DNA from: Cynocephalus volans
Taxonomy: Eukaryota; Chordata; Mammalia; Dermoptera; Cynocephalidae
Direction of reading: 5' to 3'
DNA: 64,000 nt
NCBI RefSeq assembly: GCF_027409185.1
Contig: NC_084469.1
Span: 86,165,418 to 86,229,417, forward strand
Shown in pieces: positions 1 to 11,756 of this stretch. Position 1 is the first letter of the stretch, and every line of letters begins with the position of its first letter. Under the pieces are notes generated by a model that saw only the letters and a program-made list of their open reading frames with translations, was not told the DNA's origin and searched no databases. Position numbers and translations under genes: made by a program.

Positions 1-640
1 CAGCCAGAATTTAATAACACTGTTCTCATTTTATTTATTTTTATAATTACCTTTAATTTAGAGCAAGTGATGCAAATTTCCATTTAGGGTAATGATATAG
101 TTTCCTTTTAAATGCATTAAAGTAAAAAATAGTGAATTAATTAAAAAAATATTAGCAGGGGTACACAAACATGGCAAAAAACGTGAAGGTGGTTTACTGC
201 AGTACTACTCCACGGTAAAAAGCATCAGGAAGGTGGTACGTGGTTGCCTGCAAGTGGGAACATGGATCCGTAAGGCCCTTTTAGACTATTTTTATTTTAT
301 TTCTTTTCTGGAACAGGTGCAGGGACCCTGAGCTACTGAAGAGTTTAAGATCTTAAGAAGCAGAGCTCTACAGAAAAAAAATCCCTGAAGGCAGAACACA
401 TTACCCCTAGAGGTTTAAAGTGGATTCAAGCCTGAGGAAAGTGTGCCAGAAAGATCCCCAGATGGAGTAGCCCCTCTCCTCCTGTAGCATTAATGTTCCT
501 AGAAAGGACCAAAGATGACTTGCAAACCTAAGGGCCCCACTGCCCAAGAAAAAGTTTACTCGATGTCCAGCAATGTTATAAGGCATGCTGATTTTTTTGC
601 CCTTACCTTTGTCTGAGTTCTCTTGCCAGCTCCTTGCCAG
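1..640. other. Unclassified AT-rich intronic sequence with an octamer
   Basis: No repeat or gene is recognised. The first 170 bases are very AT-rich and include ATGCAAAT (70-77), a POU octamer motif, followed by TAAT-type homeodomain cores. It could be the edge of a conserved non-coding element, but this cannot be decided from one sequence. Confidence 0.3.
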
Positions 641-790
641 AGCATATCCCTTGGGGGCACTTACTATGCTCCTCCTGCTCTCAGTTTTGTATCACGCCTT
701 GACCCTCTTCCCTTCTAGAGGAGGCTTGTCCAGTCCAGGTTCGTTTCCAAAGTCCTCATAGCACCTAGCACGTAGAAGATGCTCACTGAC
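640..790 (+). repeat. Possible L2 LINE 3' end
   Basis: The tail resembles the L2 3' end: TAGCACCTAGCACGTAGAAG followed by ATGCTCACTGA parallels the L2 block 'cctagcacagtgcctggcac...tgctcaataaa'. It is strongly diverged and abuts the CATC/CATT simple repeat. Confidence 0.45.
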
Positions 791-796
791 TCATTC

Positions 797-930
797 CATC
801 TGTCCGTCCATCCGTCTCTCCATTCATCCATCCATTCATCCACACATCTACTCATTCATCTATCTACCCATCCATACATCCATTCATTTGCCCATGTATC
901 CATGCATTTACCTCCTCATCCGCTCAATAA
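797..930. repeat. Degenerate (CATC/CATT)n simple repeat
   Basis: Imperfect four-base units (TCCA, TTCA, CATC) run for about 130 bp. The tract ends in an L2-like AATAAATATTTATTGAG. It makes a spurious His/Ser-rich reading frame (779-976). Confidence 0.85.
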
Positions 931-1482
931 ATATTTATTGAGAGTACTCTGTATATTTTACAATAACAAAATTTAAATAACAACAAAATGTATGCTGAGG
1001 GTGCCCCCAGCACTCAGGTGTTGTCCATCAGGGATATAGCAATACCAGAGGGAGACATTGTCATTACCATCGCAGAGTTTATGGCTAATGGGGGAGGCAG
1101 AAGTTGGACAAGTGGCTATTCTGTGCCAGGTTAAATGAATGAAAGAGTGAAAGAGTAGATCAGTAAATCCCTTTTCTCTGTCACTGCTGGGCATTGGGAG
1201 CTGTGGAGTCCAGGGCTGCTGGAGTGAATAAGCAGTTGCGTAGATCAGAGGTTGCACATGCCAGTCCCTGACCAGCTGGGTTTCTGGAGTGAGATGACAG
1301 GCTCTGCACAGCCTGCTCAATCTGTCCCCAGCTGCTGAGGGCCTGCCCAGACCGTGCAAAGAGCACACAAGGGCAGGGCTCCCTCTTGGGGGGTCCAGCA
1401 GGAGCAAGGCTGGCAGCGACAGCAGCTGTGTGTGTGTGGGTGGGGGGGCATGCATGCAGGGCAGGGGAGTTGTCACTGCAAA

Positions 1483-1513
1483 GGGCAGCAGGGAGGTGGG
1501 GCAGGTGGGAGGG
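1483..1513 (+). other. G-quadruplex-capable G-run cluster
   Basis: G runs occur at 1483-1485, 1491-1493, 1498-1501, 1507-1509 and 1511-1513 with loops of 1 to 5 bases, satisfying the usual G3+N1-7 rule on the plus strand. Another G-rich patch (TGGGTGGGGGGG) lies just upstream near 1438-1448 after a short TG repeat. Confidence 0.6.
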
Positions 1514-2129
1514 CAGACAAGCAGTAACATGACTGGGATTTCAGGGGAGGCCAGGCACAGGCTGGTCTCAGGCTCCTTGCCAGGGCTAAGCGTGGCCTCT
1601 GGAAGGAGAGACACAGGGCAAGTTTCCCAGGGTCTGGGCAGAGCACTCTCCTCCTACAGGCCCTGTGCTTTGCTGAAGGCTAGGGCTGGCCCTCGGCTTG
1701 CTGTGAGTATGTGAGTGGCTCATGGAGGCCACTCTTCAGCTCAGCTGATGCTGGCCTGTGGACACTTTGTCTCTGGGCCACAGGACCTGGCTACAGCTCG
1801 TTTTCTTGCTCCCTTTAATTCCCTTCTTGCTCTAGGGTGCCCTGTGCCAAGTGTCCAGGTGCTCTTGCACTCCCTGATATACATGCACAGGGGGGTGCAA
1901 GGGGCCTGAACTCAGAGCAGGAGCATTGGAGGGAGCCTGGTCCCTTTGGGCCTCTTGGGCCTTTATCACCCTCACTGTACAATGAAGAGTAGGCCAGGAA
2001 TCCCTGCCTTTAGTGCAGGGGTAGCAGAGGGGGCATGCGGAATAGACTGTAAAACCTATGCAACAGTGAATGCTCTAGGGCTTTGCTTTCATTGTCAGCC
2101 AGTGGACTTCTTTATTGTGTGCCTGTAAC

Positions 2130-2781
2130 ACAATCTGCCAATCGTGCAGGTTCTGAGTGTGGCTAACATGGGCACCTATGGGGTCTAGGGAAGGCAGGGG
2201 ACATCCCTGAGAAGGTGACATTTGGCTGTAGATCTGAAAAAGTTACCCAAGGTGGGGATGGGGAGGGGAGGATTGATATGGAAGGAACAGCATGTTCAAA
2301 GGATCTCTGCTGAGAGGAAGCCTATGAAATCCATACAGACTTCCCGAAGACATCCTGAAAATACATGACTAAATGTGCATAAATCACTTTTCCTTGGAGC
2401 AAATGAGAAAAGCCCTAGGGTAAGACCCAGCGGTGGAATTTCAGATCCCTGGTCAAATGACACGGAGGCAGCTGGGCGGGGTGAGAAATGCATTCTTGGC
2501 ACCCGTCGTGAGTGGATCTTTCTAGGGCACACAGAAGGCTCAGCTTCTTCTGTCTTCCACTTCACACCAGACACTTCTGGAAGATCCCAAGCCAGCATAT
2601 ATCTCAGGACCCTGGGAGTATGCCTGGAGCCTTCTGGGCTTGGGCTGGTCAAGATTTGAATGAGCTCAATGGAAGAAAGCAGAGATGGGAATGAATTGGC
2701 ATGATGCTGGGACAGGGAGGAGGCTGGACGAGCAAAGTAGAAACCTAGAGAACTGCAGGGGGTGTCCGGAAGGTAGGGCAG
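2130..2781. other. Unique-looking intronic sequence
   Basis: No gene and no repeat that I can name. The 184-residue minus-strand frame over this stretch starts in a poly-A/T tract and has no recognisable domain. Confidence 0.4.
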
Positions 2782-3235
2782 TTTTTTTTTTTTTTTTTTT
2801 TTTTTTTTGTCAGCCAGGACTCCTTTGGTTTCAAGTGACAGAAAATACAACCCAAACCGGATTCAACCACCAGGAGACTGTCTTGACTCACGCGAGTGCA
2901 AAGTATGTAAATGGTTCATCCTCAGGTGCTGTTTGATCTAGGAGCTCAAATTATGTCATTGAGCATCTGACTTCTCTCCTTCTCTGCCTCCCCAGCACTG
3001 GCCTTGTCCCTAAGTGCTACACAACCCCACCACCAGATGCTTAGACTCTTCTTGGTAGCAAAATGACTGCCACAGCTCCATACCTCACTGACAGTGTCTG
3101 AACCATCCTGTAGCTCCCTGATAGTTCCTTGCCCTCACTCTCATTGTCCTGAATTAGGTCATTTGCTGGGACTTGAACCGGCCACTGAGGCTGGAGGTGA
3201 AATATTCCAATTGGCTCAAACCGACCCCACATTCA
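2782..3235 (-). repeat. 27-base T run plus possible old retroelement 3' end
   Basis: A run of 27 T (2782-2808) is followed by about 400 bp reading like a diverged interspersed repeat in minus orientation: a poly-A tail on the minus strand with non-coding sequence above it. The family is not identified. Confidence 0.35.
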
Positions 3236-3239
3236 GAGT

Positions 3240-4130
3240 CTAAGGGCTACCTACATCTTATCCAAGCTGCAGGGCTGAGGAGGAAGAGGGGGATCTCTCA
3301 CGCAGGGACTGTAGTGGGCATGGGTGGAAAGAAATGGGTGTCTGTTTAGGTCTCTGTAGCTGGCCGAGAAGTCTGGACTCAATTAACTGTGCTTGCCATT
3401 GGTGTGTGCATGAGTGTGCAAGAAGTCCCAGACCCCACTAAGAGCCTTGAGCAAGGGGTGGTGTTTTCCAGGAGCCCTTCTGTGACAGAGGCTTGGCTTC
3501 AGTGCCAGGCTCCCCTTCCAGCAAAACTGTGATGGTTCTGGGCTGGTAGCACACCCCAGTAGGGCATGACTGCAGGAGCTTCTCCAGAGGTGGCCTATCT
3601 TAGCAGGATCTTTGCAGCCCCTGAGGGAGCTACAAACAGGTAATTCTTAGCTTCCTTAGGCCTGTGTTATGAAAAGCTTGAGTTACAAAATGCTCTGGCT
3701 ATTAAAAACCTGCTACTGACTTTAACGGCAATAAAATATCTGCTGTTTATGAGTAATTAGCCACTTCTGGAAAAGAGCTCTATTCCTTGAAATTTATGGG
3801 GTGCCTTGATTTATGCATTTCATGGGGAGATGTCGTGTTACATCACATCAACCTGATGTAATTTGTTGCAAATCATACACGAAGGAGTGAATGGAAACAT
3901 TCCCTTCTGCCTCCTGAAGTGTGTTTCTAAATGGGGGTGTCTTTGCCCCAACTCCACCTTTGCTCTTCTTACTTGCTTTCTCAGGAAAGACTTGGGGAAT
4001 CTTGATCCTGAATGTCTTCAGTCCTGGGTACACTGGCTGCAGCCTCTGACCAGCCTTCAGGTGCTTGCTGGGAGGACTGCACGTCCCTGAGAATGGCAAA
4101 GACTCAAACATCTACAGCTGTCTAATGAGC
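3240..4130. other. Intronic sequence, nothing recognised
   Basis: Mixed-composition sequence without a recognisable gene, repeat or RNA. The stretch 3650-3860 is AT-rich and repeat-free (TAATTAG and ATAAAATATCTG blocks) and could be under constraint. Confidence 0.4.
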
Positions 4131-4404
4131 AACCCATGACATGCCCTGGGCACTGCAGAGGACTGGGAGACCTATAGGGAGACATGCTTCCTGATTTTAG
4201 GAACCCTAATGTTGGTTAGTACACACAGGGCATGATATAATGAATGAGTCTAATTTTGCATTGTCTAATTGGAGGAGGAATTACGAAAAAGAGAGAGAAT
4301 GGTGAGTATGGGATCTGGCAGGGGGAAGGAAATCTTTTTGTAGCAGCTAGATCCCCATTTGGCAGCTTAGAGGGTAGGGACAAGGGTATTCAAAATGTGT
4401 TGGT

Positions 4405-4482
4405 TGATCTGTGCATCTATTTGTCTGTCTGTGCATTATTTCTTCTTTCATCCACCCATCCATCTGTCCATCTATCCGATAT
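4405..4482. repeat. Degenerate (ATCT/CATC)n simple repeat
   Basis: Imperfect tetranucleotides (CTGT, CATC, CATT) on the plus strand, similar to the tract near 800. Confidence 0.65.
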
Positions 4483-4537
4483 CTACTTAACGCCTACTAA
4501 ATTTCTTGATTGCTTAGGAGAAAACCAAGGAAAGAGA

Positions 4538-4690
4538 AACAGTCACATATTCACTAACTTGCTGTGTAACCATAGGTGGGTCATCCCCTATCTTTTGGCC
4601 TCAGTTTACCTATGTATAAAATGGGCACATCAGACTGAGTGACTAGCAGCTAGATGATCTCTGAGATTTCTCCACCCCTGCCAACCTCTG
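4538..4690 (+). repeat. MIR SINE fragment
   Basis: The sequence has the MIR central block order: 'acttgctgtgtaacc', then 'ggcctcagtttacc', then 'tgtataaaatggg'. This corresponds to the MIR 'agctgtgtgacc...cctcagtttcc...tgtaaaatggg' sequence. The 3' part is degraded. Confidence 0.7.
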
Positions 4691-5445
4691 TACCATTGTC
4701 TATGCATCCCTCCCCTCAAGGAGCATCTCTATGCAAGTAGAGAAGGCATTCACAGCTCTCATTCATGGGATGGGGAAGTGTTCCCCAAGAAGTGGAGAGG
4801 AACTTGGAGGAGAGTGATAGGACATCAAATTGGATGGGGAGCAAGGATGACCATTTGGTGGAAGGCTTTGGCATGAACTCTGGTTTGCTGTGCCACAAGA
4901 AAAACAGTGACATTTGATCTTTGACCTTTGTACTTGATTGGAGACATCCCATGAGTGCAGGGGAGAGCAAGCAGAAACAGGCTGGCATCATGCTTGGGGA
5001 CATTAACCCCCAGGAACATGAGCTCATTGGTTGGCTCTAGGTGTATCCCAGCAGGTTAGCTTCTTTGGCAGGACTGTTGGATGGTTTCTAATAGTTTTTT
5101 CTGGGTAAAGTAAAAAGCATAAGGCTTTGTCTTCTAACACCAAGGCCTTTTTTATTCCTTTTGGTCTCAGGCATACATCTGAAAGTGCTTTAAAGAATGC
5201 TCACCTTCCTAGTCTGGCTTCCTGCAAGCAACAGTCAATGGTGTTCAAGCACCCTGTGTGATAGCTCTGGGCTTCTGCCTTTAAAGGGAAGTAAGTGTTG
5301 AAACAAGGCCACTTTACTTCTTCCCCGTTCCACCTTGAGCATGCCAGGACTCTGGAGAAATTTAGGGTCCTCACAAGGTCTGGGTATAATCTCTAATATA
5401 ATTATTTTAAAATGGAACATTGCTATTGTTTTAATTTGAGTTGGG

Positions 5446-5468
5446 TTTTTTTTTTTTTTTTTTTTTTT
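5446..5468. repeat. (T)23 mononucleotide run
   Basis: An uninterrupted run of 23 T. No recognisable SINE or LINE body was found next to it. Confidence 0.9.
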
Positions 5469-5786
5469 GCTTTCTAGCAAGGAGTGACATTTTTATGGTC
5501 ATTAGCCATATTCCGTTTCTCCTGTGAATTGCCTGTTCACGTGGCTTTTGTCCAGATTTCTAATGGAGGTATTCAACTTTTCCTTATTTACTGGAAGTGC
5601 TTTTTAAAATAAAAAAAGGTAAAGTTATTAACCCCTTGTCTACTAGATAAGCCTGTGAGTGTGGGCTTTTCATGAGGCTTCCAAGTGGGTGGTGCTCAGC
5701 TGGACTGAGTGTGATTGTGGGCATGACAAGGGCCCAGCAGTGTTGACAATCAGATGATGATAGGAAGAGGAGGAGGAGTGGCTGCA

Positions 5787-5940
5787 ACAAGCTCTGCACA
5801 GCACCTGCTTTGTGCCAGGCACTGCTTCAAGCACTTTACACCCATGACCTTGTTCGATCTCCCAACAACCTTATTATTGCCACTGTATCACAGGTGCATA
5901 ACTAATGAGGAACCACCTTGGAGCTCATGGGCCCTCAGTT
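5787..5940 (-). repeat. MIR SINE, minus orientation
   Basis: It reads 'tttgtgccaggcactgcttc', 'aagcactttacaccc', then 'caacaaccttatta', which is the reverse complement of the MIR 3' half. The 5' part is degraded after about 5900. Confidence 0.78.
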
Positions 5941-6702
5941 CTTCTGGAAGAAGACACAGTTCACCTTCCGGCAGCAGCAGCCATTTTTCCTTTGTCACAC
6001 AGAATCCCAGATAAGAGACTCCTCCAGCAGCCCAAAGAGTAACAGTAGCTGCCTTGTTTGCTGCTAGTGTAGATGATAACTCTGCACCAAGCTACTGAAG
6101 TTTAAGAATGCCTCAGAGTTTCCTGATGGCCTCTCCTTGAGAAATAGCTCCTGCCACTTGATGTGGGGTTTGGGGTCAGACAGAGGTGTTAAGACCATGA
6201 GGATCAAGTTCAGCCTGTCCAGGGCAAGATGGACCACATGCTGATGGCCCTGGACCAGCCCGAGAATGGCATTTCCTCCCTTGTATGGAGAGAAGCATCA
6301 ATTGCTTCATTTTTAATGTTTCCCCTGGTGTTCGGCATCAGTGAAGTTCAAATCCAGATTGGTGATGGTTCAGGATCAGGGCTTGGCTAGGAGGTTCATT
6401 CCCTGTCAGATGGGCCACAGAGACATCCATCAGGAGGCAGGGGAGAGACTGAGAGGCTGAGAGTAGTTGCTGGCCTAGCCAGACTGAAGCTGTGGCTCAG
6501 AGAGGGGCCAGGGCACTGGAGGCCACACAGCTATCTGGGCTGGGATGCAGGTGTGGTTCCAGGGAGTGGAGGAGCCCACAGGGGGAGCATCCAGGCCCGC
6601 CGATGCAGGCAGGGAGCCCAGTTGTCTGGCATGCCCAGCTCTGCTGCACGGCAGGGCGCCTGCTGGGAGAGGAGGCAAGTGCACCTGCTCTGGGGAGGTG
6701 TG

Positions 6703-6790
6703 TCGGTCATTCAGTTGGTACTTCCTGAGTGCCTGCTGTGCACAAGGCACTGTTCTAGGCACTTGGGAATGTTGCTCCTGTGGAATGTGT
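6703..6790 (-). repeat. L2 LINE 3' end, minus orientation
   Basis: 'cattcagttggtacttcctg' followed by 'agtgcctgctgtgcacaagg' and 'cactgttctaggcacttggg' is the reverse complement of the L2 3' terminus. A second, weaker L2-like match occurs at 7012-7110 ('ctgttctgggcactgaggag'). Confidence 0.65.
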
Positions 6791-7129
6791 TGTCATTGTA
6801 GAGAGAAGGATTTGCAGCTGCCCCTGGCATTCTGTTCTGTTCTGGTTGGCCCTCTTATTCCTGACTGTGTGCAAGGGTCTGAATCTTGGGGTGACAGGAT
6901 CTGGGGGTCAAGAAGGGAGGTGTCAGCAGAGTTTCACAGTGGAAGGTATTGTCCAGCAAGAGCAAGCAAACCTGGAAAGGGAGTGGCAGTGTCATCCTGC
7001 AGTGTCATCTCGCCCCAAGTGCCTCCTCTGTTCTGGGCACTGAGGAGACAGATGAACACGCTGTGGTCATTGTCCTCCAAAAGCTCCCAGTCCGAGTGAA
7101 TGGTGCTCAAATGTTATCACAGTCTTGTG

Positions 7130-7262
7130 CTGTGGATGTTTTGGAGCCATCTGTCCTTTTGGTGATGAGCTCTGAGAGGGCAGGATGTTTCTGAGTCTTT
7201 TCTCTGCAGAGCCCTGCACAGTGCCTGGTACACAGTGGATAATCAGAAATTCTTAGTAAGTG
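7130..7262 (+). repeat. L2 LINE 3' end
   Basis: It contains 'gagctctgagagggcaggat' and 'cagtgcctggtacacagtgg', the standard L2 3' end. It ends directly in the TGAA repeat, as L2 tails often do. Confidence 0.75.
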
Positions 7263-7286
7263 AATGAATGAATGAATGAATGAATG
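7261..7286. repeat. (TGAA)6 microsatellite
   Basis: Six and a half TGAA units at the L2 3' terminus. Confidence 0.93.
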
Positions 7287-7751
7287 ATTTGCATGAGCAC
7301 GTGTGAGATTGATGAAGGAAGCAGGGAAGTGACAAGGAGAGTGGGGTTTATAAAGGGCAGCTTGAAGGGCTTGGGTTTCAAATCAATTCAACCAGAATTT
7401 ATAGGTGTCAACTGCAAAGCATTGGGTTTATGTCAGGTGTGAGCCCAGATGGGGCAGAGCATGGTGAGACAGAGATCCAGATAATCCACCATGAGACAGA
7501 GTGGGATTAGCTCTTTATGGGGAGTGGGAAGGGCAAGGGAAAGGGATTGGAAGTGGCTGCATGGATGGGGTGACTTTGAGATAAGACACTAGGGACCAAC
7601 TTCTCACCTGACTCATGCCTCGAGGAGCAGAGGGTGGGTGCTGCCTTAGGGGTCTAAGACTGGCCTTGTGGTCTGAGTCTTCCTCCCTGGAACCCCCTTT
7701 TCTCCCCAAGGGTAGATGTTGTGCTAGAGGCCTGTAGCATTTGTTGCTTGG

Positions 7752-8080
7752 TCTATTCATTCATTCATTTCCTCATTCATTCATTTCCTCATTCAATCAT
7801 TTATCCATTTGGTTGTTCCTTTTTTCATTCATTCAGCAAATATTCATGGAGACTCCCCTGGGCCTGGCTCTGTGCCAGGTGCTGAGGGCACCCCAGTGAA
7901 GCCAGTGGTCATGGTCCAGCCCTCACGGAACTCTGGAAGGATACAAACAAACCCAACCCAGTGTGAAAGCCACTATGAAGGGTGAAGCCAGGGCGTTGTG
8001 GAGACAAATGAGAGTGCTCCGGATCCGGACCTGGGGCATCAAGGAGGGCCTCCTGGATGAGGTGTTACTTAACTTGTTAC
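7752..8080 (-). repeat. (ATTC)n repeat followed by minus-strand L2 3' end
   Basis: Imperfect CATT/TCATTCAT units (7752-7840) lead into 'cattcagcaaatattcatgg', 'ctgtgccaggtgctgagggc' and 'ggagggcctcctggatgagg'. These are in the order of a reverse-complemented L2 3' end. Confidence 0.78.
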
Positions 8081-8084
8081 AGAT

Positions 8085-8900
8085 GTCAGGACACGGGGGT
8101 AAATGGGGGTTGCAGAGAGTGTTTCAGATGGGGCTGGCAAATGATACGCACAAAATGATACCAAGTTGCCCCCATCTTCTCCCTGAGAAAGGGGAGTTCT
8201 GTTTGAAATCACTGGTAGGTTGAAACAAGATGAGGCAGAGGATTCTCCAGCCTCGAGTCAGTCTTTATACCTCCTTCTTTTCTGATCATGCGTAGAAATT
8301 TGTCTCTGTCCCTGGAGTCCATCTGCTTGTGGTGGGAACACCCACGACTGGGACAGCAGCTCCCAGCAGCCCTGTGTCTGCGAGCTCAGCCAACACTCAG
8401 CCCTGGCTCCCACAGTACGTGTTCTGGCTGCTTAGGTTGGGGGACCAGTTGGTCAGTCCTCCCTTCTCTCTCAGGAGTCTGGACAGCCTGGTGATCTGTG
8501 CAGGAGCTAGGGATGCTAAACTGGGGAACCACAAGGGCCAAAAAGAACCAAGGACCTGGTCCACCCCTGGCCAGACTCCAACTGTTGGCCTCAGACCAGA
8601 AGTTGCAGGCTGTGGAGGATCTGATGGTCTATCTAGAGTTTTTGCTCAGTAATGACTGTGTGTACTTACAGGATGATATGTGTCTGAGCTTATGTCTTCG
8701 ACAGGTGCCCCTGTGAATGAATCTCCCTGGGCTGACTTCTATGAATATTTCAAAATCAGGCTCCCTTTGATCACTCTTGCATATGTGCATTTTACATTAT
8801 ATTTAGTTTTGCACTGAATCAAATCTGAGGGCTCTGTGAAATGAAAGTAAACTGTTCAACACGATATCATAGTCCAGAAGTGCTCAGATGTAAACGGCTT
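8085..8900. other. Intronic sequence, nothing recognised
   Basis: No gene, RNA or nameable repeat. Overlapping short frames at 8288-8716 have no splice sites or domain and are treated as chance. The last 150 bases (8740-8900) are AT-rich and repeat-free. Confidence 0.4.
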
Positions 8901-8916
8901 TAATCAGGGGTGAGCT

Positions 8917-9025
8917 CGGCACCTGCTCCCCGGCCGCCGCTGCCCTCTGGGAGGAGTCCTGTGGTTGCCGGGGCAGGGGCGTGTTCTGAGGCTGCGGCTC
9001 CCCTCTACTGCCAGGTCGGAGCAGG
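8917..9025. promoter_or_regulatory. CpG-rich patch with CTCF-like half matches
   Basis: A locally GC-rich block holds several CpGs ('gagctcggcacc', 'ccccggccgccgctgcc', 'gttgccggggcagggg', 'ggctgcggctcc') in otherwise CpG-poor intron. It also contains CTGCCCTCTGGGAGG and CCCTCTACTGCCAGG, each an imperfect match to a CTCF core. A well-kept AT-rich sequence follows (9040-9200). It could be an enhancer, an insulator or an alternative first exon. Confidence 0.35.
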
Positions 9026-9199
9026 GAGCCAGGGCAGGTTAATAGGGGATTAAATAGCTAACTTCCTGTTATGACCAAGTCTGGTTAAAAAGGGAGAGAG
9101 AAAGCCAGTGAGAGAGGAGTAATCAATACACTTCATGACAACTGCTGGTATCTTTTTCAGTTTCGCATTATCTTTTTAAAGGTAGGCCATTCATTAAGA

Positions 9200-10199
9200 A
9201 GCATATATATACAGTGCCCTTCTCTGATGGGGGTGGACAAGTTCAGATAAATCAATTACAGAGAATTATGGGGACACAACCTTCCCAAATCATCCCATCT
9301 GGGAAGAATAGAAACACTACTTTATTGCCTGGATTCTGGGGGTGAGAGCTAGGCTGTTGTTCACAAAATGCTGTACATTGGTGTGATACTCAGGGCAACT
9401 TCTCCTGTCCTGCACTGTGATCAATCATAAGCTCCGAGGACATAGAGGACTTTTGATAGGGTTGGGTTCTCCAGGAGCTACAGACAGGGGGCTGATAAGA
9501 CACTCACTCTCACAAAGAAAGCTCCAGCAGAGGAGAGAAAACGTGACCTCCAGTAGCTGTGTATCAAGGGGCATCACGAGAAGTGTCTGAACAGTCCAGA
9601 GAAATTGCCTGGGGGTTCTGAGAAATGAGTGATCAGCTCCAGCCAGGGCAAATCCAGGAGGGCTTCCTGGAGCAGGTGAAACCAGGATGGTGCACTGGGG
9701 ATGGATTTGGGATAGTTATGGAGAGGTGGGGGTGGGCTTCATGAGATTTGGGGAGTGGTCCTTCTATTTGTTTGCTGTTACAAAGAGGGAGAGGGGAGAC
9801 CAATGCCTTCTTCCAAACTCTAACCACCCTCTATCTCTCACACATGGGGAGCCCTCACCACTACAAAAGCCCTGGCCTTCAGACGTTTGGCTTGTGGTCC
9901 AGGAGTTTATTTTACCCTTCATTTTTCTTTTTTTTTTATCCGTCTTCTCTGATCCACATTAGACAGAGAACTACCTCTTCTAGCTGCCCATAAACACAGA
10001 GTGTGTGCAGTTTTGAAGCTGTCCTCTTCTAGATTTTCTGGAGATGTGAGCACGCAAGCCCTGTGAGGGTGGCTGCCCTAGTGGAGGCTCTATAGCAGAC
10101 TGGATGGTCCTGTGGCCTTAGGAGCTCAGCCTCTGGGCATCCTTCTTATAGAAATTTGCGAGAAGCACTAAGGTGGCTGCCTCTGGCACTGTGAGGCAT
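9200..10199. other. Intronic sequence with at most L2 scraps
   Basis: No gene is supported. A weak L2-like phrase ('aatccaggagggcttcctgg') occurs near 9651-9670, and 9910-9940 is T-rich. Confidence 0.4.
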
Positions 10200-10570
10200 A
10201 CATGTCATGCTGTTACTCTGTTAAGAGCTTCTTGAGCTCCTGTTTTGCCCCAAATATAAACTCCAGCCTGCTCTGATTGACATTCAAGTTTACTCCCCTC
10301 CCAGTGCTTCTGTCCTGTCTCCCCTCTTTCCCTAAAACAGTCCATGCTTACTCTATGTTTTGCCCATGCTGATTCCTTTGTCCCACATGCCTTTCCTCCT
10401 CCTCTCTACCTAGGAACCTCCTCAAGGCTCAGCCAAGGCCTGGCCTCTTGTCCCATTGGTCTTCCTTCTCTTCTGTTTCCTGCACTCCTGCTTTGCTGTG
10501 CACAGCCTCACAGCATGCTGCAGATCTTTCCATTTCAGCATTTGACTGCAGCCTTCTGTCTTCATGGGTC
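10200..10570 (+). repeat. L2 LINE 3' region
   Basis: It shows the L2 series 'aaatataaactccagcctgc', 'cccatgctgattcctttgtc', 'ccacatgcctttcctcctcc' and 'aaggctcagccaaggcctgg', with roughly L2 spacing. The extreme 3' tail is missing or too diverged. The 109-residue frame across it is an artefact. Confidence 0.65.
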
Positions 10571-10929
10571 TGTCTATTTCTCCCCCTCTGAGACCACTTT
10601 TAAAAGCAGAGAAAGACCTGGTCTTGCTGGTAAATTTCTAGGTCTGCCCATTTCTTGCCAATGTAGCGATTAAAAATGTTACTGAATGGTATGAGTTTCA
10701 CTTTACAGGTGCACCAATAAGATTGGCAATGACAGCATTTTTATCAACCATTTTATGTGCCTTGGTTATGTCCTTCACCTCTTGGTATTTATTCTACTAC
10801 CAGATTAAGGTGCTTTCTGAATCCAAAGAGTTAAAAAAAGTTCTCAGCATCTGAGAAAGATTATTGCACAGGTAGAGCTACCTACAATTTCAGTGACACA
10901 TTTTCTCTCCCACAATCCCATTTGCCCTC

Positions 10930-11045
10930 ACAAAATCCTGCAAAATGAGGACAGTTAATATCCATCTATTTTAGAGATAAAGAAACTGAGGCTCTGGCAG
11001 GTGCCCAAGGTCACACAGACACCAATGGAGGAGGCAGTTGGATTC
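10930..11045 (-). repeat. MIR SINE, minus orientation
   Basis: 'ttttagagataaagaaactg', 'aggctctggcag' and 'cccaaggtcacacag' are the reverse complement of the MIR core. Confidence 0.75.
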
Positions 11046-11496
11046 ACATTAACAGCGCTTCAAGTGTTGTTCTCTTCCTGTTACTCCAGTATAGTTGGGA
11101 GAATAACACACCTGACTCAAGACAGGAGAATGTGGAGTAATGTATTGGCCCTTACAGATATTAAGAAGACAGAAGAGTCTAGAAATAAATTTTCGTGTGA
11201 CCTGGTCTACCAACCAGTGAGTAACAGACGTGCCACATTTCTCGATCCACACTGCCTGCCATGTTGGCTCTGCCTGCACCAGCCCCTGACATGCTTTCTC
11301 TCTGGAATGTACTGTGTGTTTCTACTTTCTGACACATGTGTTTGTGAGTCCTCCGCTCCTTGCTTGCCCATGGCTGTAGCCTCCTTTCTCCCATGCACTT
11401 CGCAAGTGAAGGAGCTAGCAGCCTGACTGTCAGCATCCAGCCCAGAAAGAATGAACATTGTGTGCACGGCAAAGGCCAGCCTGCCCACTAGCATGT

Positions 11497-11675
11497 CCTG
11501 CTTGGGCTCTGGAGTCAGGATTCCCAGCTGTATGACCTTGAGTGACTTAAATTTTCTGAGCCTCAGTTGCCTCCTTTTCAGTATTGGAATAACATAGCAC
11601 CTCCTGTCTAAGTTTGTGTAAGGCTAAAGTGAGATAAGGATTGGGATGTACCTAGCTCAGCGTCGGTGCATGGCA
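11497..11675 (+). repeat. MIR SINE
   Basis: It contains 'gggctctggagtcaggattc', 'agctgtatgaccttgagtga', 'ctgagcctcagttgcctcc' and 'agtattggaataacatagca' in MIR order. This is a nearly full-length core. Confidence 0.85.
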
Positions 11676-11677
11676 TT

Positions 11678-11756
11678 TTGATGATGAGGAGGAGAATGCT
11701 GTTGGTGATGCAGATGGTGATGATGCTGATGATGGTGGTGATGATGATGATGGTTA
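11678..11756. repeat. (GAT/GATGGT)n degenerate trinucleotide repeat
   Basis: Imperfect GATGATG/GGTGAT units directly follow the MIR, with the longest pure part GATGATGATGATGG near 11737-11750. Confidence 0.85.

Noticed and set aside
973..1614. 213-residue minus-strand frame
   Set aside because: No domain, no splice context, and it covers G-rich intronic sequence.
2296..2850. 184-residue minus-strand frame beginning near a lysine run
   Set aside because: It reads through the 27-base T run as poly-Lys; not gene-like.
7261..7840. CRISPR-like direct repeats
   Set aside because: The repeats are four-base microsatellites at L2 ends with no spacers; this is mammalian nuclear DNA.
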